64,000 nucleotides of DNA from Companilactobacillus suantsaicola (GCF_004745525.1 NZ_RKLY01000001.1:62001-126000); one strand, 5' to 3'; numbered from the stretch's first letter, positions 8,821 through 18,346 are shown. Translations and numbers: made by a program. The notes: a model not told the origin generated them from the letters alone.

Positions 8821-8898
8821 TTTTCAGTAAAGAGTCGTCTAAAGAACATTTTCTTTGGATCAATCTTATGAAATGAAATTTTAGGAGGATTCTTTGTA

Positions 8899-10089
8899 AT
8901 GGCAGAAAAAGAACATTATGAGAGAACAAAGCCCCATGTAAATATTGGGACAATTGGTCACGTTGACCACGGTAAGACTACTTTAACAGCAGCAATCACA
9001 AAGATCTTGGCTGACAAAGGTTTAGCTAAGGCTGAAGATTACGCTGATATCGATAAGGCCCCAGAAGAAAAGGAACGTGGGATTACTATCAACACAGCTC
9101 ACGTTGAATACGAAACTGAAAAGCGTCACTATGCACATATCGATGCTCCAGGACACGCTGATTACGTTAAGAATATGATCACTGGTGCTGCACAAATGGA
9201 TGGTGCCATCCTTGTTGTTGCTGCTACTGATGGTCCTATGCCACAAACTCGTGAACACATCTTGCTTGCTCGCCAAGTTGGTGTTGAATACATCGTTGTC
9301 TTCTTGAACAAGACTGACCTTGTTGATGACCCAGAACTAGTTGACCTAGTTGAGATGGAAGTTCGTGAACTTCTATCAGAATACGATTTCCCAGGGGATG
9401 ACATTCCTGTAGTACGTGGTTCAGCTTTGAAGGCTCTTGAAGGAGACCCTGAAGAAGTTAAACATGTTGAAGAACTTCTTGATGTTGTTGATGAATACAT
9501 CCCAACACCAGAACGTGATAATACAAAACCATTCATGATGCCTGTTGAAGATGTCTTCACTATCACTGGTCGTGGTACTGTTGCATCTGGTCGTATCGAT
9601 CGTGGTGAAGTTAAGATCGGTGACGAAGTTGAAATTGTTGGTTTGAAGCCAGAAGTTGAAAAATCAACTGTTACTGGTCTAGAAATGTTCCGTAAGACAT
9701 TGGATCTTGGTGAAGCTGGAGATAACGTTGGTATTTTACTACGTGGTATTAACCGTGACCAAGTTGAACGTGGACAAGTTCTTGCTAAACCAGGTTCAAT
9801 CCAAACTCACAACAAGTTCAAGGGTGAAGTTTATATCATGAGTAAAGAAGAAGGTGGACGTCATACTCCATTCTTCTCAAACTACCGTCCACAATTCTAC
9901 TTCCATACAACTGATGTTACTGGTGTTATTGAACTACCAGATGGTGTAGAAATGGTTATGCCTGGTGACCAAGTTACTTTCGAAGTTGACTTGATTGCTC
10001 CAGTTGCTATTGAAAATGGTACAAGATTTACTGTTCGTGAAGGTGGCCGTACTGTTGGTGCCGGAGTTGTTACAGAAATCTTAGACTAA
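8899..10089 (+). CDS. tuf: Translation elongation factor Tu
   Basis: GTPase that carries aminoacyl-tRNA to the ribosomal A site. Full length at 396 residues. The GTP-binding motifs are visible: GHVDHGKT (20-27), DAPGHADY (about 81-88) and NKTD (about 136-139). The beta-barrel domains 2 and 3 follow, ending with [14 protein letters not shown]. Codon use is strongly biased to a small set (GGT, GTT, GAA, CGT), as expected for one of the most abundant proteins. The ribosome binding site is AGGAGG. Two tandem promoters precede it and a strong terminator follows, so it is a single-gene unit separate from the ribosomal str operon. Confidence 0.98.
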   Translation: MAEKEHYERTKPHVNIGTIGHVDHGKTTLTAAITKILADKGLAKAEDYADIDKAPEEKERGITINTAHVEYETEKRHYAHIDAPGHADYVKNMITGAAQMDGAILVVAATDGPMPQTREHILLARQVGVEYIVVFLNKTDLVDDPELVDLVEMEVRELLSEYDFPGDDIPVVRGSALKALEGDPEEVKHVEELLDVVDEYIPTPERDNTKPFMMPVEDVFTITGRGTVASGRIDRGEVKIGDEVEIVGLKPEVEKSTVTGLEMFRKTLDLGEAGDNVGILLRGINRDQVERGQVLAKPGSIQTHNKFKGEVYIMSKEEGGRHTPFFSNYRPQFYFHTTDVTGVIELPDGVEMVMPGDQVTFEVDLIAPVAIENGTRFTVREGGRTVGAGVVTEILD

Positions 10090-10111
10090 TTTCTAAGTGG
10101 TAATGATTAAT

Positions 10112-10143
10112 AAAAAGAGTTGGTTAATCCAGCTCTTTTTTTT
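10112..10143 (+). terminator. Terminator of tuf
   Basis: The stem AAAAAGAGTTGG / CCAGCTCTTTTT (one mismatch) is followed by a run of eight T. Confidence 0.9.
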
Positions 10144-10155
10144 ATGGCTGAAATG

Positions 10156-10184
10156 TTTAAAAATGCTGTAAAGTGTCATATAAT
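10156..10184 (+). promoter_or_regulatory. tig promoter, upstream
   Basis: TTTAAA (10156-10161), 17-base spacer, TATAAT (10179-10184). Confidence 0.6.
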
Positions 10185-10227
10185 ATACAAATGATGTCTT
10201 AAAAACAGCTATTAATCACGTCGAATG

Positions 10228-10256
10228 TTTACAATATCACCATTTTAAGGTAATAT
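10228..10256 (+). promoter_or_regulatory. tig promoter, downstream
   Basis: TTTACA (10228-10233), 17-base spacer, TAATAT (10251-10256), closer to the tig ribosome binding site GGAGGG. Confidence 0.6.
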
Positions 10257-10298
10257 TACAAAGTATGAGATTGTTGAAATACCGGAGGGATAATATAA

Positions 10299-11585
10299 AT
10301 GTCTGCTAAGGCTAAATTTACAAAAAAAGAAAATAATACTGGTGAATTAAAATTTGAAATTGACCAAGATACAATTAAAAAAGGTTTAGATACTGCTTTT
10401 AATCGTGTTAAAAAGAGTTTGAACGTTCCTGGATTCAGAAAGGGAAGAGTTCCTCGTCAAATCTTCAACCGTATGTATGGTGAAGAAGCATTGTACGAAG
10501 ATGCATTGAACGCTGTTTTACCAAATGCATATCAAGCTGCTGTTGACGAAACAAAAGTAGAACCTGTTGACCAACCACAAATCAGTGTTGAATCAATGGA
10601 AAAAGATCAACCTTGGGCAATCACAGCTACAATTACTGTTAAACCAGATGTAGAACTTGGTGATTACAAGGGTATCGAAGTTAAGAAGCAAAAGCGTAAT
10701 GTTATGAAAGCTGACGTTGAAGAACGTCTAGAAAGCTTACGTAAACAACAAGCTGAATTGGTTCTTAAAGATGGTAAAGCTGAAAACGGCGATACTGTTA
10801 TTATCGACTATGTAGGTTCAGTTGATGGTAAGGAATTCGATGGTGGTAGTGCTCAAAACTACTCACTAGAACTTGGTTCAGGTTCATTTATTCCTGGCTT
10901 CGAAGACGAATTAGTTGGTCATGCTGCTGGTGAAGATGTTGACGTTAACGTTACATTCCCAGAAGATTACCAAGCAAAAGAATTAGCTGGCAAGAAGGCT
11001 ATCTTCAAGACAAAGATTCACGAAGTTAAGTCAAAAGAACTTCCAGAATTAGATGATGATTTTGCTAAGGATGTTGACGAAAACGTTGATACTCTTGAAG
11101 AATTGAAGACAAAACTTCATGACGAAATCAGAGATCAAAAGAAAGAAACTGCTGAAGAAAATATTCAAGAAGAAGCAATTTCTGGTGCAGTTAAGAATGC
11201 TAAGATCGATTCAATTCCACAAGCTATGATCGACACAGAAGTTGATAACCAATTGAACCAATACTTAGCAAACTTACGTCGTCAAGGTATTGATCCTAAG
11301 TTGTACTATCAAATGACAGGTACAGACGAAGCTAGTTTGAGAAAGCAATTTGCTAAGGATGCTGAAGAACGTGTTAAGACTGACTTAGTTATCGAAGCAA
11401 TTGTTGCTAAAGAAAACATCAAACCTACTGAAGACGAAATCAAAGAAGAAGTTAAGTCACTTGCTGACGAATACAAGATGGAAGAATCAGCTGTTAGAAA
11501 CGCACTTAGCGATGACATGTTAGCTCATGATATCGGTGCTAAGAAAGCTATCGAATTAATCGTTGATTCAGCTGTTGAAAAGTAG
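10299..11585 (+). CDS. tig: Trigger factor, ribosome-associated chaperone
   Basis: Binds at the ribosomal exit tunnel and protects nascent chains; it also has prolyl isomerase activity. The 428 residues show the three known domains. First is the N-terminal ribosome-binding domain with the signature [11 protein letters not shown] (about 43-53). Second is an FKBP-type domain (about 160-245, with [14 protein letters not shown] and IPGFEDEL). Third is a long alpha-helical C-terminal arm rich in Lys and Glu. tig directly precedes clpX in many Gram-positive genomes. Two candidate promoters precede it and a strong hairpin ends it. Confidence 0.97.
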   Translation: MSAKAKFTKKENNTGELKFEIDQDTIKKGLDTAFNRVKKSLNVPGFRKGRVPRQIFNRMYGEEALYEDALNAVLPNAYQAAVDETKVEPVDQPQISVESMEKDQPWAITATITVKPDVELGDYKGIEVKKQKRNVMKADVEERLESLRKQQAELVLKDGKAENGDTVIIDYVGSVDGKEFDGGSAQNYSLELGSGSFIPGFEDELVGHAAGEDVDVNVTFPEDYQAKELAGKKAIFKTKIHEVKSKELPELDDDFAKDVDENVDTLEELKTKLHDEIRDQKKETAEENIQEEAISGAVKNAKIDSIPQAMIDTEVDNQLNQYLANLRRQGIDPKLYYQMTGTDEASLRKQFAKDAEERVKTDLVIEAIVAKENIKPTEDEIKEEVKSLADEYKMEESAVRNALSDDMLAHDIGAKKAIELIVDSAVEK

Positions 11586-11606
11586 TAATTATTTGAATTA
11601 AAATAT

Positions 11607-11633
11607 AGGAAGCCGCAAGGCTTCCTTTTTTTT
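11607..11633 (+). terminator. Terminator of tig
   Basis: Perfect stem AGGAAGCC / GGCTTCCT with a GCAA loop, then a run of seven or more T. Confidence 0.92.
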
Positions 11634-11649
11634 AAAAGGTGGCTTCAAA

Positions 11650-11700
11650 CTAATTACTTTACTAGCGTGTATTACAATGCTAGACTTTCAAAGTAATTGG
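11650..11700 (+). repeat. Long inverted repeat in the clpX leader
   Basis: CTAATTACTTT (11650-11660) pairs with AAAGTAATTGG (11690-11700), 10 of 11 bases. Inside it CTAGC (11662-11666) pairs with GCTAG (11679-11683). The arms are separated by an asymmetric bulge and there is no T-run, so it is not a simple terminator. It ends 21 bases before the clpX start and overlaps the best -10 candidate, TACAAT (11673-11678). Confidence 0.55.
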
Positions 11701-11721
11701 AACTATTGAAGGAGAATAACT

Positions 11722-12969
11722 ATGTTTGATAGTACAGAAAATACTGGCACGATTAGCTGTTCATTCTGTGGTAAAACACAAGATCAAGTAAAGAAAATTG
11801 TTGCTGGACCAGGTGTGTACATTTGTAACGAATGTATTGACTTGTGTAAAGAGATCATTGATGAAGAATTGAGTGATTCAACACCAATGGATCTAGATAA
11901 CATTCCTACACCCGTAGAAATTAAAAATATTCTTGACGAATATGTGATTGGTCAAACTGATGCGAAGAGGGCGTTGTCAGTTGCCGTATACAATCACTAT
12001 AAGAGAATTAACAAAATGGAACATCTTAAAGATGGTGAAACTGAATTACAAAAGAGTAATATTGCTTTGATTGGACCTACTGGTTCAGGTAAGACCTTCT
12101 TGGCTCAAACTTTAGCTCGTATTTTGAAAGTACCATTCGCCATTGCCGATGCTACAACTTTGACCGAAGCAGGTTACGTTGGTGAAGATGTCGAAAATAT
12201 TCTTTTAAAACTTTTGCAAAATGCTGACTTCGATGTCGACAAGGCCGAACACGGTATTGTTTATATCGATGAAATTGATAAGATTGCTAAGAAGAGTGAG
12301 AATGTTTCTATTACTCGTGATGTTTCTGGTGAAGGTGTCCAACAAGCTCTCTTGAAGATTCTTGAAGGAACGATTGCTAGTGTGCCACCACAAGGTGGAA
12401 GAAAGCATCCTCAACAAGAATTGATTCAAATCGACACAACCAATATCCTCTTTATTGTTGGTGGTGCCTTTGATGGAATCGAAACAATTGTTAAAAACCG
12501 TTTAGGTGATAAGACAATTGGTTTTGGTGCTGAACAAAAGGCTAATGTGGCTGAAGAGAAGAGTTTGATGCAACAAATCATCCCTGAAGACTTGATGAAG
12601 TTTGGAATCATTCCTGAATTCATTGGTCGTATTCCAATCGTTACAGCCCTTGAAAAGCTTACAGAGAGTGATTTGGTCGAAATTCTAACAAAACCAAAGA
12701 ACGCTTTGATCAAGCAATATAAGGAACTAATGAGTCTTGATGGTGTTAACTTGATCTTTACCGATGGTGCTCTAAAAGAGATTGCGAAAATGTCGATCGA
12801 AAGAAATACTGGAGCCCGTGGTTTGAGATCAATCGTTGAAGAAACTATGCTTGATACAATGTTTGAAGTCCCAGGACGTGATGACGTTGAAAGTGTCAAA
12901 GTAACCAAAGATGCTGTTAGAAAAATTAAAGAACCAGAATTGATTCTTAAAAATGGAGAAGTTGCCTAG
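11722..12969 (+). CDS. clpX: ATP-dependent Clp protease ATP-binding subunit ClpX
   Basis: AAA+ unfoldase that feeds tagged substrates to ClpP. 415 residues. The N-terminal zinc-binding domain has Cys13, Cys16, Cys35 and Cys38. Walker A is GPTGSGKT (about 118-125), the pore loop GYVGED, and Walker [11 protein letters not shown]. The IGFGAEQ loop that docks on ClpP is present, as is the sensor-2 region GARGLRSI. clpP is not adjacent, which is normal. A terminator overlaps the stop codon, and engB starts 48 bases later with its own promoter. Confidence 0.98.
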   Translation: MFDSTENTGTISCSFCGKTQDQVKKIVAGPGVYICNECIDLCKEIIDEELSDSTPMDLDNIPTPVEIKNILDEYVIGQTDAKRALSVAVYNHYKRINKMEHLKDGETELQKSNIALIGPTGSGKTFLAQTLARILKVPFAIADATTLTEAGYVGEDVENILLKLLQNADFDVDKAEHGIVYIDEIDKIAKKSENVSITRDVSGEGVQQALLKILEGTIASVPPQGGRKHPQQELIQIDTTNILFIVGGAFDGIETIVKNRLGDKTIGFGAEQKANVAEEKSLMQQIIPEDLMKFGIIPEFIGRIPIVTALEKLTESDLVEILTKPKNALIKQYKELMSLDGVNLIFTDGALKEIAKMSIERNTGARGLRSIVEETMLDTMFEVPGRDDVESVKVTKDAVRKIKEPELILKNGEVA

Positions 12970-12984
12970 TGGGCAGCTTTTTTT
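12960..12984 (+). terminator. Terminator overlapping the clpX stop
   Basis: The stem GTTGCC / GGCAGC (one G-T pair) has the stop codon in its loop (TAGTG) and is followed by seven T. Confidence 0.7.
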
Positions 12985-12987
12985 GTT

Positions 12988-12998
12988 TATGGTAGAAT
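12988..12998 (+). promoter_or_regulatory. Extended -10 promoter of engB
   Basis: TATGGTAGAAT directly after the clpX terminator; the same 11-mer lies upstream of rnjB. No -35 is recognisable. Confidence 0.55.
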
Positions 12999-13017
12999 TA
13001 CTCTATTGAGGTGAATT

Positions 13018-13602
13018 ATGCAGGTAAATAATGTATCGATGAATTTGAGTGCCGTAAGCTCAAAACAGTATCCAGATGAAGGATATCCCGAAATCGCCCT
13101 TCTAGGCCGTTCTAACGTCGGGAAATCATCTTTGATAAATACTCTTATTAATCGTAAAAAGTTTGCGAGAACGTCCAGTACGCCAGGTAAGACCCAAACG
13201 TTGAACTTCTACAATATCGAAGATCAACTGTATTTAGTTGACGTTCCCGGTTATGGCTTTGCTAAAGTTTCAAAAAAGCAACGTGAAGAATTCGGTGTGA
13301 TGATCGAAGAGTATTTGACAACTCGCCAAGTTTTAAAGGGAGTAGTGATTTTAGTCGATGGCCGTCACAAACCAAGTGACGATGATATCTCGATGTATCA
13401 ATTCGTCAGTTATTACCATATCCCAACATTGGTAGTCGCAACGAAAATGGATAAAATCAAAGGTAATCAGTGGAATAAAACCATCAGCCAAGTGAAAAAG
13501 ACGATGGAGTTAAATCAAACTGATGATTTACAATTATTCAGTTCTGAAACTAAATATGGCAAAGATCAAGTTTGGGATTGGATCGAAAACCATATGAACT
13601 AA
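13018..13602 (+). CDS. engB: Ribosome biogenesis GTPase EngB (YihA/YsxC)
   Basis: Small GTPase (194 residues) needed for late assembly of the 50S subunit. The motifs are in order: G1 GRSNVGKSS (about 31-39), G2 region [11 protein letters not shown]3 DVPGYG (about 76-81), and G4 TKMD (about 142-145). The start ATG has GAGGTG upstream. clpX-engB adjacency is conserved in Firmicutes. Separate promoter and terminator signals suggest a single-gene unit, though some read-through from clpX is possible. Confidence 0.95.
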   Translation: MQVNNVSMNLSAVSSKQYPDEGYPEIALLGRSNVGKSSLINTLINRKKFARTSSTPGKTQTLNFYNIEDQLYLVDVPGYGFAKVSKKQREEFGVMIEEYLTTRQVLKGVVILVDGRHKPSDDDISMYQFVSYYHIPTLVVATKMDKIKGNQWNKTISQVKKTMELNQTDDLQLFSSETKYGKDQVWDWIENHMN

Positions 13603-13646
13603 AAATTATAGTTTTTATTCTTTGATTGATGATGAATAGTAAAAAA

Positions 13647-13693
13647 GAAGCCCTACTAATGAATGATATTTCACTAGTAGGGTTTCTTTTTTG
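13647..13693. terminator. Strong bidirectional terminator between engB and the phosphatase gene
   Basis: GAAGCCCTACTAATGAA pairs with TTCACTAGTAGGGTTTC almost throughout. There is an A-run before and a T-run after, so it serves the converging genes on both strands. Confidence 0.85.
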
Positions 13694-13753
13694 AATTAAT
13701 AGGGCAAAAAATTCTCTATTTAATTTGTTCCAAAAGACAGCAATTTACAATAT

Positions 13754-14332
13754 TTAGTCTTTAAAATTTACAATATCTTGAAAATGGAACTGATCATCAT
13801 CGTAAGTAAATTTCAGAATACTGCAATTGCCAAAGCCAGAATCTTTAATTTTTTCAATATCGGTGAATTGGCCTGTGAAATTCATAATAGAACCAGCGTG
13901 GCTAACAATTAAGACTGATTGATTGTCTTGATTCATAATGTCGGTGATGGTCTTTCTGACCCGATCCTTATTTTGTTGAGCACTTTCACCGCCATATTGA
14001 ACGAAGAAATCACCATATTGCTTGTTAAAATCAGTGATTTTGGGATTGAGATATTCATGTTCACCCTCAAATTTACCAAAAGACATCTCACGTAATCCCT
14101 TGAGTCTGGTGTAAGGCATGTCGGTAACGAGTTCTAAGGTATCGCTGGATCTTTCAGCTGTCGAACAAAAGGCAGCATCGAAGTGAATCTGATTTTTTTT
14201 AAAATATTTTTTAGCCTGTTTGGCTTGTTTGATACCCTTTTTGGTCAATGGTGAGTCACACCAACCTTGAATTTTTTCTAAAACGTTAAAAAGTGTCTGA
14301 CCGTGGCGCATCAGATATAAAGTTTTTTGCAT
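13754..14332 (-). CDS. Histidine phosphatase superfamily protein (GpmB/PhoE-like)
   Basis: 192 residues. The N-terminus has the catalytic LMRHGQT motif, where the His becomes phosphorylated. The second catalytic block is LIVSHAGS, and a central GLREMSFGKFEGE acid region follows the family pattern. Such proteins are often labelled phosphoglycerate mutase, but most are broad phosphatases; the substrate cannot be read from the sequence. ATG with GGAGGG eight bases upstream. A TATAAT lies 27 bases upstream on the minus strand. It is transcribed away from tyrS and toward engB as a single gene. Confidence 0.85.
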   Translation of the reverse strand: MQKTLYLMRHGQTLFNVLEKIQGWCDSPLTKKGIKQAKQAKKYFKKNQIHFDAAFCSTAERSSDTLELVTDMPYTRLKGLREMSFGKFEGEHEYLNPKITDFNKQYGDFFVQYGGESAQQNKDRVRKTITDIMNQDNQSVLIVSHAGSIMNFTGQFTDIEKIKDSGFGNCSILKFTYDDDQFHFQDIVNFKD

Positions 14333-14391
14333 ATTTTTCCCTCCATAAAAGCACTTACATTATACAATATGACCCGGATATTAAAAAACAC

Positions 14392-14420
14392 TTGAAAAAG
14401 AATTAGTGTCTGTGTATCAT
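14392..14420 (+). promoter_or_regulatory. tyrS promoter
   Basis: TTGAAA (14392-14397), 17-base spacer ending in TGTG, TATCAT (14415-14420), just upstream of the T-box leader. Confidence 0.7.
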
Positions 14421-14439
14421 CATATTTATAAATAGTTTT

Positions 14440-14630
14440 AAACAAGTAGTAATTTACTTCAGTGTTCAGAGAATTGACGGTTGGTGTGAGTCAAGCAGGG
14501 TAAATTATCAAATACGAAACTATCAATCGCAATCCTGTTTATAGGAATAAAGAGAGCAAGTACTTAGTACTTGAATTTGGGTGGTACCGCGCGTAAGCGT
14601 CCCTGCATATATTTGCAGGGACGCTTTTTT
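14440..14630 (+). promoter_or_regulatory. Tyrosine T-box riboswitch
   Basis: A tRNA-sensing leader that allows tyrS transcription when uncharged tRNA-Tyr accumulates. Stem I features are visible (AAGTAGTAATTTACTT, then GGTTGGTGTGAGTC). A candidate specifier TAC (Tyr) lies at 14513-14515, followed by GAA. The conserved T-box GGTGGTACCGCG is at 14580-14591 and would pair in the antiterminator. The competing terminator AGCGTCCCTGCA / TGCAGGGACGCT plus seven T is at 14596-14630. Confidence 0.93.
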
Positions 14631-14659
14631 TATAAACAGGATCTCTAGGAGGAATAATT

Positions 14660-15904
14660 ATGAATATAATTGACGAATTATCATGGCGTGGCTTGATCAA
14701 TCAACAATCAGATGAAGAGGGTCTTCGTAAACTAGTTGATGAAAAGGCAATTTCTTTATACTGTGGAATGGATCCAACTGGAGATTCAATGCACATTGGA
14801 CACTTGTTGCCATTCATGACTTTGGAAAGATTTGCTAAAGCAGGACATCATCCTTACATCGTTATTGGTGGAGCAACTGGTTCAATTGGTGATCCAAGTG
14901 GTAAAAAAGCTGAACGTCCTATGCAAACAATGGAGCAAGTTGATCATAATGTCGAAGCTTTGAGCAACCAAGCTAAGAGAATTTTTAGTAATTTCACGAT
15001 GGTCAATAATTACGACTGGACTCATCAAATCGGCATTCTTGATTTCTTGCGTGATTACGGTAAATTATTCAACGTCAATACAATGTTGAACAAAGAGATC
15101 ATTGCTAGTCGACTCGAAGTCGGAATTTCCTTTACTGAATTCACATACCAAATCTTGCAATCAGTAGATTTTCTAACACTATACCGCAAACATAATGTTC
15201 AATTACAAGTCGGTGGTGGTGATCAATGGGGTAATTTGACAGCTGGACTTGATTTGATTCACAAGGCAGAAGGCCCAGATACTAAAGTTTATGCGTTGAC
15301 AATTCCATTATTGTTGAAAGCTGACGGAACAAAATTTGGTAAGACTGCTGGTGGCGCTGTTTGGCTTGATGCAAAGAAGACTTCACCATACGAATTTTAC
15401 CAATTCTGGTTCAACCAAGATGACAAGGATGTAATCAATTTATTGAAGAAATTTACATTCCTATCACGCGACGAAATAGAAAAGCTGGCTGAATCGGTTA
15501 AGAATGAACCTGAAAAACGTCTCGCTCAAAAGACTTTGGCTCAAGAAGTAACTAAGTTTGTTCACGGAGAAGCTGCTTTAAAGACGGCCGAAAAAATTAC
15601 TGAAGTCCTCTTCTCTGGTGAAATTGAGGAGTTAACAACTGCCGAAGTTGGTGAAGCTTTCCACGGTGTTCCTAGTGAAGAAATCGCTAATGAACCAATT
15701 AATTTGGTTGATTTATTGATTGCTGTAAACGTTGATAAATCAAAGCGCCAAGCTCGTGAAGACATTCAAAATGGTGCTATTAGAATCAATGGTGAACGTT
15801 TGACAGATACAACGATGGAAATCGATCCTAAAGATTCATTTGATGGCAAGTACATCGTTATTCGTCGTGGTAAGAAAAAGTACTTCTTAGCTAAAATTAA
15901 ATAA
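14660..15904 (+). CDS. tyrS: Tyrosyl-tRNA synthetase
   Basis: Class I synthetase that charges tRNA-Tyr. 414 residues. The HIGH motif is in SMHIGHLLPF (about 45-48); the KMSKS-loop equivalent is KFGKT (about 231-235). The tyrosine-recognition region contains QVGGGDQWGNLTAG. The C-terminal 65 residues are an S4-type RNA-binding domain (KSKRQAREDIQNGAI). ATG behind AGGAGG. Controlled by the T-box directly upstream. Confidence 0.97.
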   Translation: MNIIDELSWRGLINQQSDEEGLRKLVDEKAISLYCGMDPTGDSMHIGHLLPFMTLERFAKAGHHPYIVIGGATGSIGDPSGKKAERPMQTMEQVDHNVEALSNQAKRIFSNFTMVNNYDWTHQIGILDFLRDYGKLFNVNTMLNKEIIASRLEVGISFTEFTYQILQSVDFLTLYRKHNVQLQVGGGDQWGNLTAGLDLIHKAEGPDTKVYALTIPLLLKADGTKFGKTAGGAVWLDAKKTSPYEFYQFWFNQDDKDVINLLKKFTFLSRDEIEKLAESVKNEPEKRLAQKTLAQEVTKFVHGEAALKTAEKITEVLFSGEIEELTTAEVGEAFHGVPSEEIANEPINLVDLLIAVNVDKSKRQAREDIQNGAIRINGERLTDTTMEIDPKDSFDGKYIVIRRGKKKYFLAKIK

Positions 15905-15909
15905 AACCA

Positions 15910-15938
15910 TTGACTGAATATGTAAAATCGTTTATATT
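15910..15938 (+). promoter_or_regulatory. pyr operon promoter
   Basis: TTGACT (15910-15915), exactly 17 bases, TATATT (15933-15938). It begins eight bases after the tyrS stop codon. Confidence 0.85.
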
Positions 15939-15950
15939 ATTTGCAACGAA

Positions 15951-16045
15951 AACTTTTAATCGGGTCCTGTGAGGCTTGGAAGGTTAAACACATTTAATAG
16001 CCAAAAGTGTAAACTTCCTTTCCTTGTGGGATAGGGAGTTTTTTG
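15951..16045 (+). promoter_or_regulatory. PyrR-type attenuator 1
   Basis: The loop sequence GGGTCCTGTGAGGCTTGG (about 15962-15979) matches the PyrR RNA recognition pattern (TCCNGNGAGGYT). It is followed by an alternative pairing region and then by the terminator AACTTCC...GGGAGTT with six T (16012-16045). PyrR bound to UMP would favour the terminator. Confidence 0.85.
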
Positions 16046-16065
16046 TTTACTTAAAAAAACTAGGG

Positions 16066-16150
16066 AACTTTTAAACAGATCCAGTGAGGTCTAAAAGGTT
16101 TATGGAATAAGTCTAAACTTTTTAGGGTAGCTGGAGAAGCTGCCCTTTTT
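16066..16150 (+). promoter_or_regulatory. PyrR-type attenuator 2
   Basis: A second PyrR recognition loop, AGATCCAGTGAGGTCT (16077-16092). It is followed by the perfect terminator stem AGGGTAGCT / AGCTGCCCT with five T (16124-16150), ending 15 bases before pyrB. No gene lies between attenuators 1 and 2. Confidence 0.87.
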
Positions 16151-16165
16151 AATTTGGAGAAAACA

Positions 16166-17062
16166 ATGAAAAATATACTTTCTATGTCACAATTATCGAA
16201 TCAAGATGTTCAAAATTTTATCAACTCAGCTTTAGAGTTTAAAAATGGTCGGACTTCGGATATTGGGAAAAATAAATTTGCTGTTAACATGTTTTTTGAA
16301 AACAGTACACGAACAAAATCAAGTTTCCAAGTAGCTGAAATGAAATTAGGGATGCAACAAATCGTTTTTGATGCTGGAAAATCTTCAACTAAAAAAGGTG
16401 AAAGCTTATACGATACTTGTCGGACTTTAGAAAGTGTAGGAGCTAACTTGGCAGTGATTCGTCACAGTCAGGATGAGTATTATCAAGAATTACTCAATAA
16501 AAACTTTAATATTCCTTTGATCAACGCTGGCGATGGTGCTGGTCAACACCCTTCACAGTCATTACTAGACTTGATGACGATTCAAGAACATTTTCATCGC
16601 TTAGATGGTTTGAAAGTTGCAATTATCGGTGATTTAAGTCATTCAAGAGTCGCTCATTCTGATGCAGAGATCTTGACACAACTAGGATCACAAGTTTACT
16701 TTGGCGGCTTGCAAGCTTGGTATACTTCAGAATTTCAAGCAATTGGACCACATAAGACAGTCGATGAGCTTTGTAAAGAAATGGATGTCGTCATGTTACT
16801 AAGAGTTCAACACGAAAGACTTTCGCAAGAAGAAAATGCTGAATTTTCTAAAGAGAAATATTTTGAACAATATGGATTGGATATGCGCCGGGTTAATTTG
16901 ATGAAAGAAAATGCCATGATCATGCATCCCGCACCAGTTAATCGTGGAGCTGAAATTGCGGACGAAGTTGTTGAATGTGATAAGTCGTATATTTTCAAGC
17001 AGATGGTCAATGGTACCTTTATCAGAATGGCAATGATCGAAGCAGTTTTGAAGGGAGAATAA
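16166..17062 (+). CDS. pyrB: Aspartate carbamoyltransferase catalytic subunit
   Basis: Condenses carbamoyl phosphate with aspartate, the first committed step of pyrimidine synthesis. 298 residues. The carbamoyl-phosphate loop is FFENSTRTKSSF (about 44-55; the usual form is STRTRTSF). HPSQSLLD and MHPAPVNRG are present as well. Start ATG 16166 lies six bases behind GGAG; an in-frame TTG at 16154 lacks a site. First gene of pyrBCFED. No regulatory subunit is expected in Gram-positives. The carbamoyl phosphate synthetase genes are not in this operon. Confidence 0.96.
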   Translation: MKNILSMSQLSNQDVQNFINSALEFKNGRTSDIGKNKFAVNMFFENSTRTKSSFQVAEMKLGMQQIVFDAGKSSTKKGESLYDTCRTLESVGANLAVIRHSQDEYYQELLNKNFNIPLINAGDGAGQHPSQSLLDLMTIQEHFHRLDGLKVAIIGDLSHSRVAHSDAEILTQLGSQVYFGGLQAWYTSEFQAIGPHKTVDELCKEMDVVMLLRVQHERLSQEENAEFSKEKYFEQYGLDMRRVNLMKENAMIMHPAPVNRGAEIADEVVECDKSYIFKQMVNGTFIRMAMIEAVLKGE

Positions 17063-17065
17063 ATT

Positions 17066-18334
17066 ATGAAAACAGTAATTAAAAATGGTCAAGTTTTTTA
17101 TCAAGGTTCACTTCAAAAAACTAATTTGTTGATTGAGGATGGCAAAGTAAAAGCTATCGGTTATAACGGGTCTGCGGATAAAGAAATTAACGCCCAAGAT
17201 AAATTAGTGACACCTGGATTAGTTGATATTCATGTTCACTTTCGCGAGCCCGGACAAGTCCACAAAGAAACGATTGCTACTGGTACTAAAGCTTCAGCCC
17301 ATGGTGGCTTTACGACCGTTGGTGCAATGCCAAATGTTACTCCCGTACCCGATGATTTAGAGAAGTTTGCCAAACAAGTTGAGTTAAATCAAAAGAATTC
17401 CCTAATCAAAACTTACCAATATGCTCCGGTTACCAAAGATGAAACTAGTGACCAAGTAGTCGACATTGAAGGCATGAAAAAAGCTGGTGCCTTTGCTTTT
17501 TCAAACGATGGTCACGGAATTATGAACGCTCAGTCAATGTATTCAGCAATGGAAAGAATTGCTAGTGTCAATAGTCATTTGGCAGCCCATGTTGAAGATA
17601 AAAATCTCTTTAACAAAGGAGTCATCAATTTTGGCTCAGCTTCACAAAGACTTGGCTTGCCAGGAATCAAACAAGTTGCGGAAACTTCTCAATTAGCGAG
17701 AGATTTAGTTTTAGCCAAAGAAACTGGCGTTCACTATCACGTTTGTCACATTTCAACTAAAGATGGCGTTGAATTAGTGCGCATGGCCAAAGATGCTGGG
17801 ATCAACGTTACTTGTGAAGCGTCACCCCACCATTTGTTACTGAGCGATGCTGATATTAAAACCGACGATGCTAATTTCAAAATGAATCCTCCTTTACGAA
17901 CACCAATGGATCGAGAAGCTCTTTTAGCGGGAATTGCCGACGGTACGATCGATATGATTGCAACTGATCATGCGCCACATGCAGAAAATGAAAAGAATCA
18001 AGGTTTTGAAAAGAGTGCCTTTGGTATAACCGGCATTGAAACTTCATTTCCACTGATGTACACCCACTTAGTTAAAACTGGTTTGATCAGTTTAGAGAAA
18101 TTGTTGGCTTTAATGGCAACAGATCCAGCAAGAATTTTTGGTCTAAAGCAAGCTGGCAAAATTCAGATTGGTCAAGCGGCTGATTTAACTGTAATCGACT
18201 TAAATCAAGAATTTACGATTGAAAAAGCCGATTTTCTATCAAAAGGAACCAATAGTCCCTTTATCGGGCAAAAGGTTTTCGGCCAAGTGGAACAGACGTT
18301 AGTAAACGGACAAACTGTCTACGAACACAAATAA
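17066..18334 (+). CDS. pyrC: Dihydroorotase
   Basis: Zinc amidohydrolase that closes carbamoyl-aspartate to dihydroorotate. 422 residues, type I (Gram-positive form). Metal ligands are visible in DIHVHFREPG (about 51-60), in HVEDKN and HVCHIS, and in the catalytic Asp region IATDHAPH (about 303-310). It follows pyrB after three bases with AGGGAG in front of its ATG. Confidence 0.96.
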   Translation: MKTVIKNGQVFYQGSLQKTNLLIEDGKVKAIGYNGSADKEINAQDKLVTPGLVDIHVHFREPGQVHKETIATGTKASAHGGFTTVGAMPNVTPVPDDLEKFAKQVELNQKNSLIKTYQYAPVTKDETSDQVVDIEGMKKAGAFAFSNDGHGIMNAQSMYSAMERIASVNSHLAAHVEDKNLFNKGVINFGSASQRLGLPGIKQVAETSQLARDLVLAKETGVHYHVCHISTKDGVELVRMAKDAGINVTCEASPHHLLLSDADIKTDDANFKMNPPLRTPMDREALLAGIADGTIDMIATDHAPHAENEKNQGFEKSAFGITGIETSFPLMYTHLVKTGLISLEKLLALMATDPARIFGLKQAGKIQIGQAADLTVIDLNQEFTIEKADFLSKGTNSPFIGQKVFGQVEQTLVNGQTVYEHK

Positions 18335-18346
18335 TGGGGGATAAAA

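Noticed and set aside
8821-8898. Possible attenuator in the tuf leader
   Set aside because: AAAGAA/TTCTTT can form only a short weak stem and no T-run follows.
8491-8953. Two minus-strand frames across the tuf promoter region
   Set aside because: They cover two good tuf promoters and parts of the TPR and tuf genes; no coding signal.
9162-9566. 134-codon open frame opposite tuf
   Set aside because: Ser/Thr/Arg-rich mirror of the strongly biased tuf codons; no family resemblance.
12426-12908. 160-codon open frame opposite clpX
   Set aside because: Antisense shadow of clpX, composition follows the opposite strand's codon bias.
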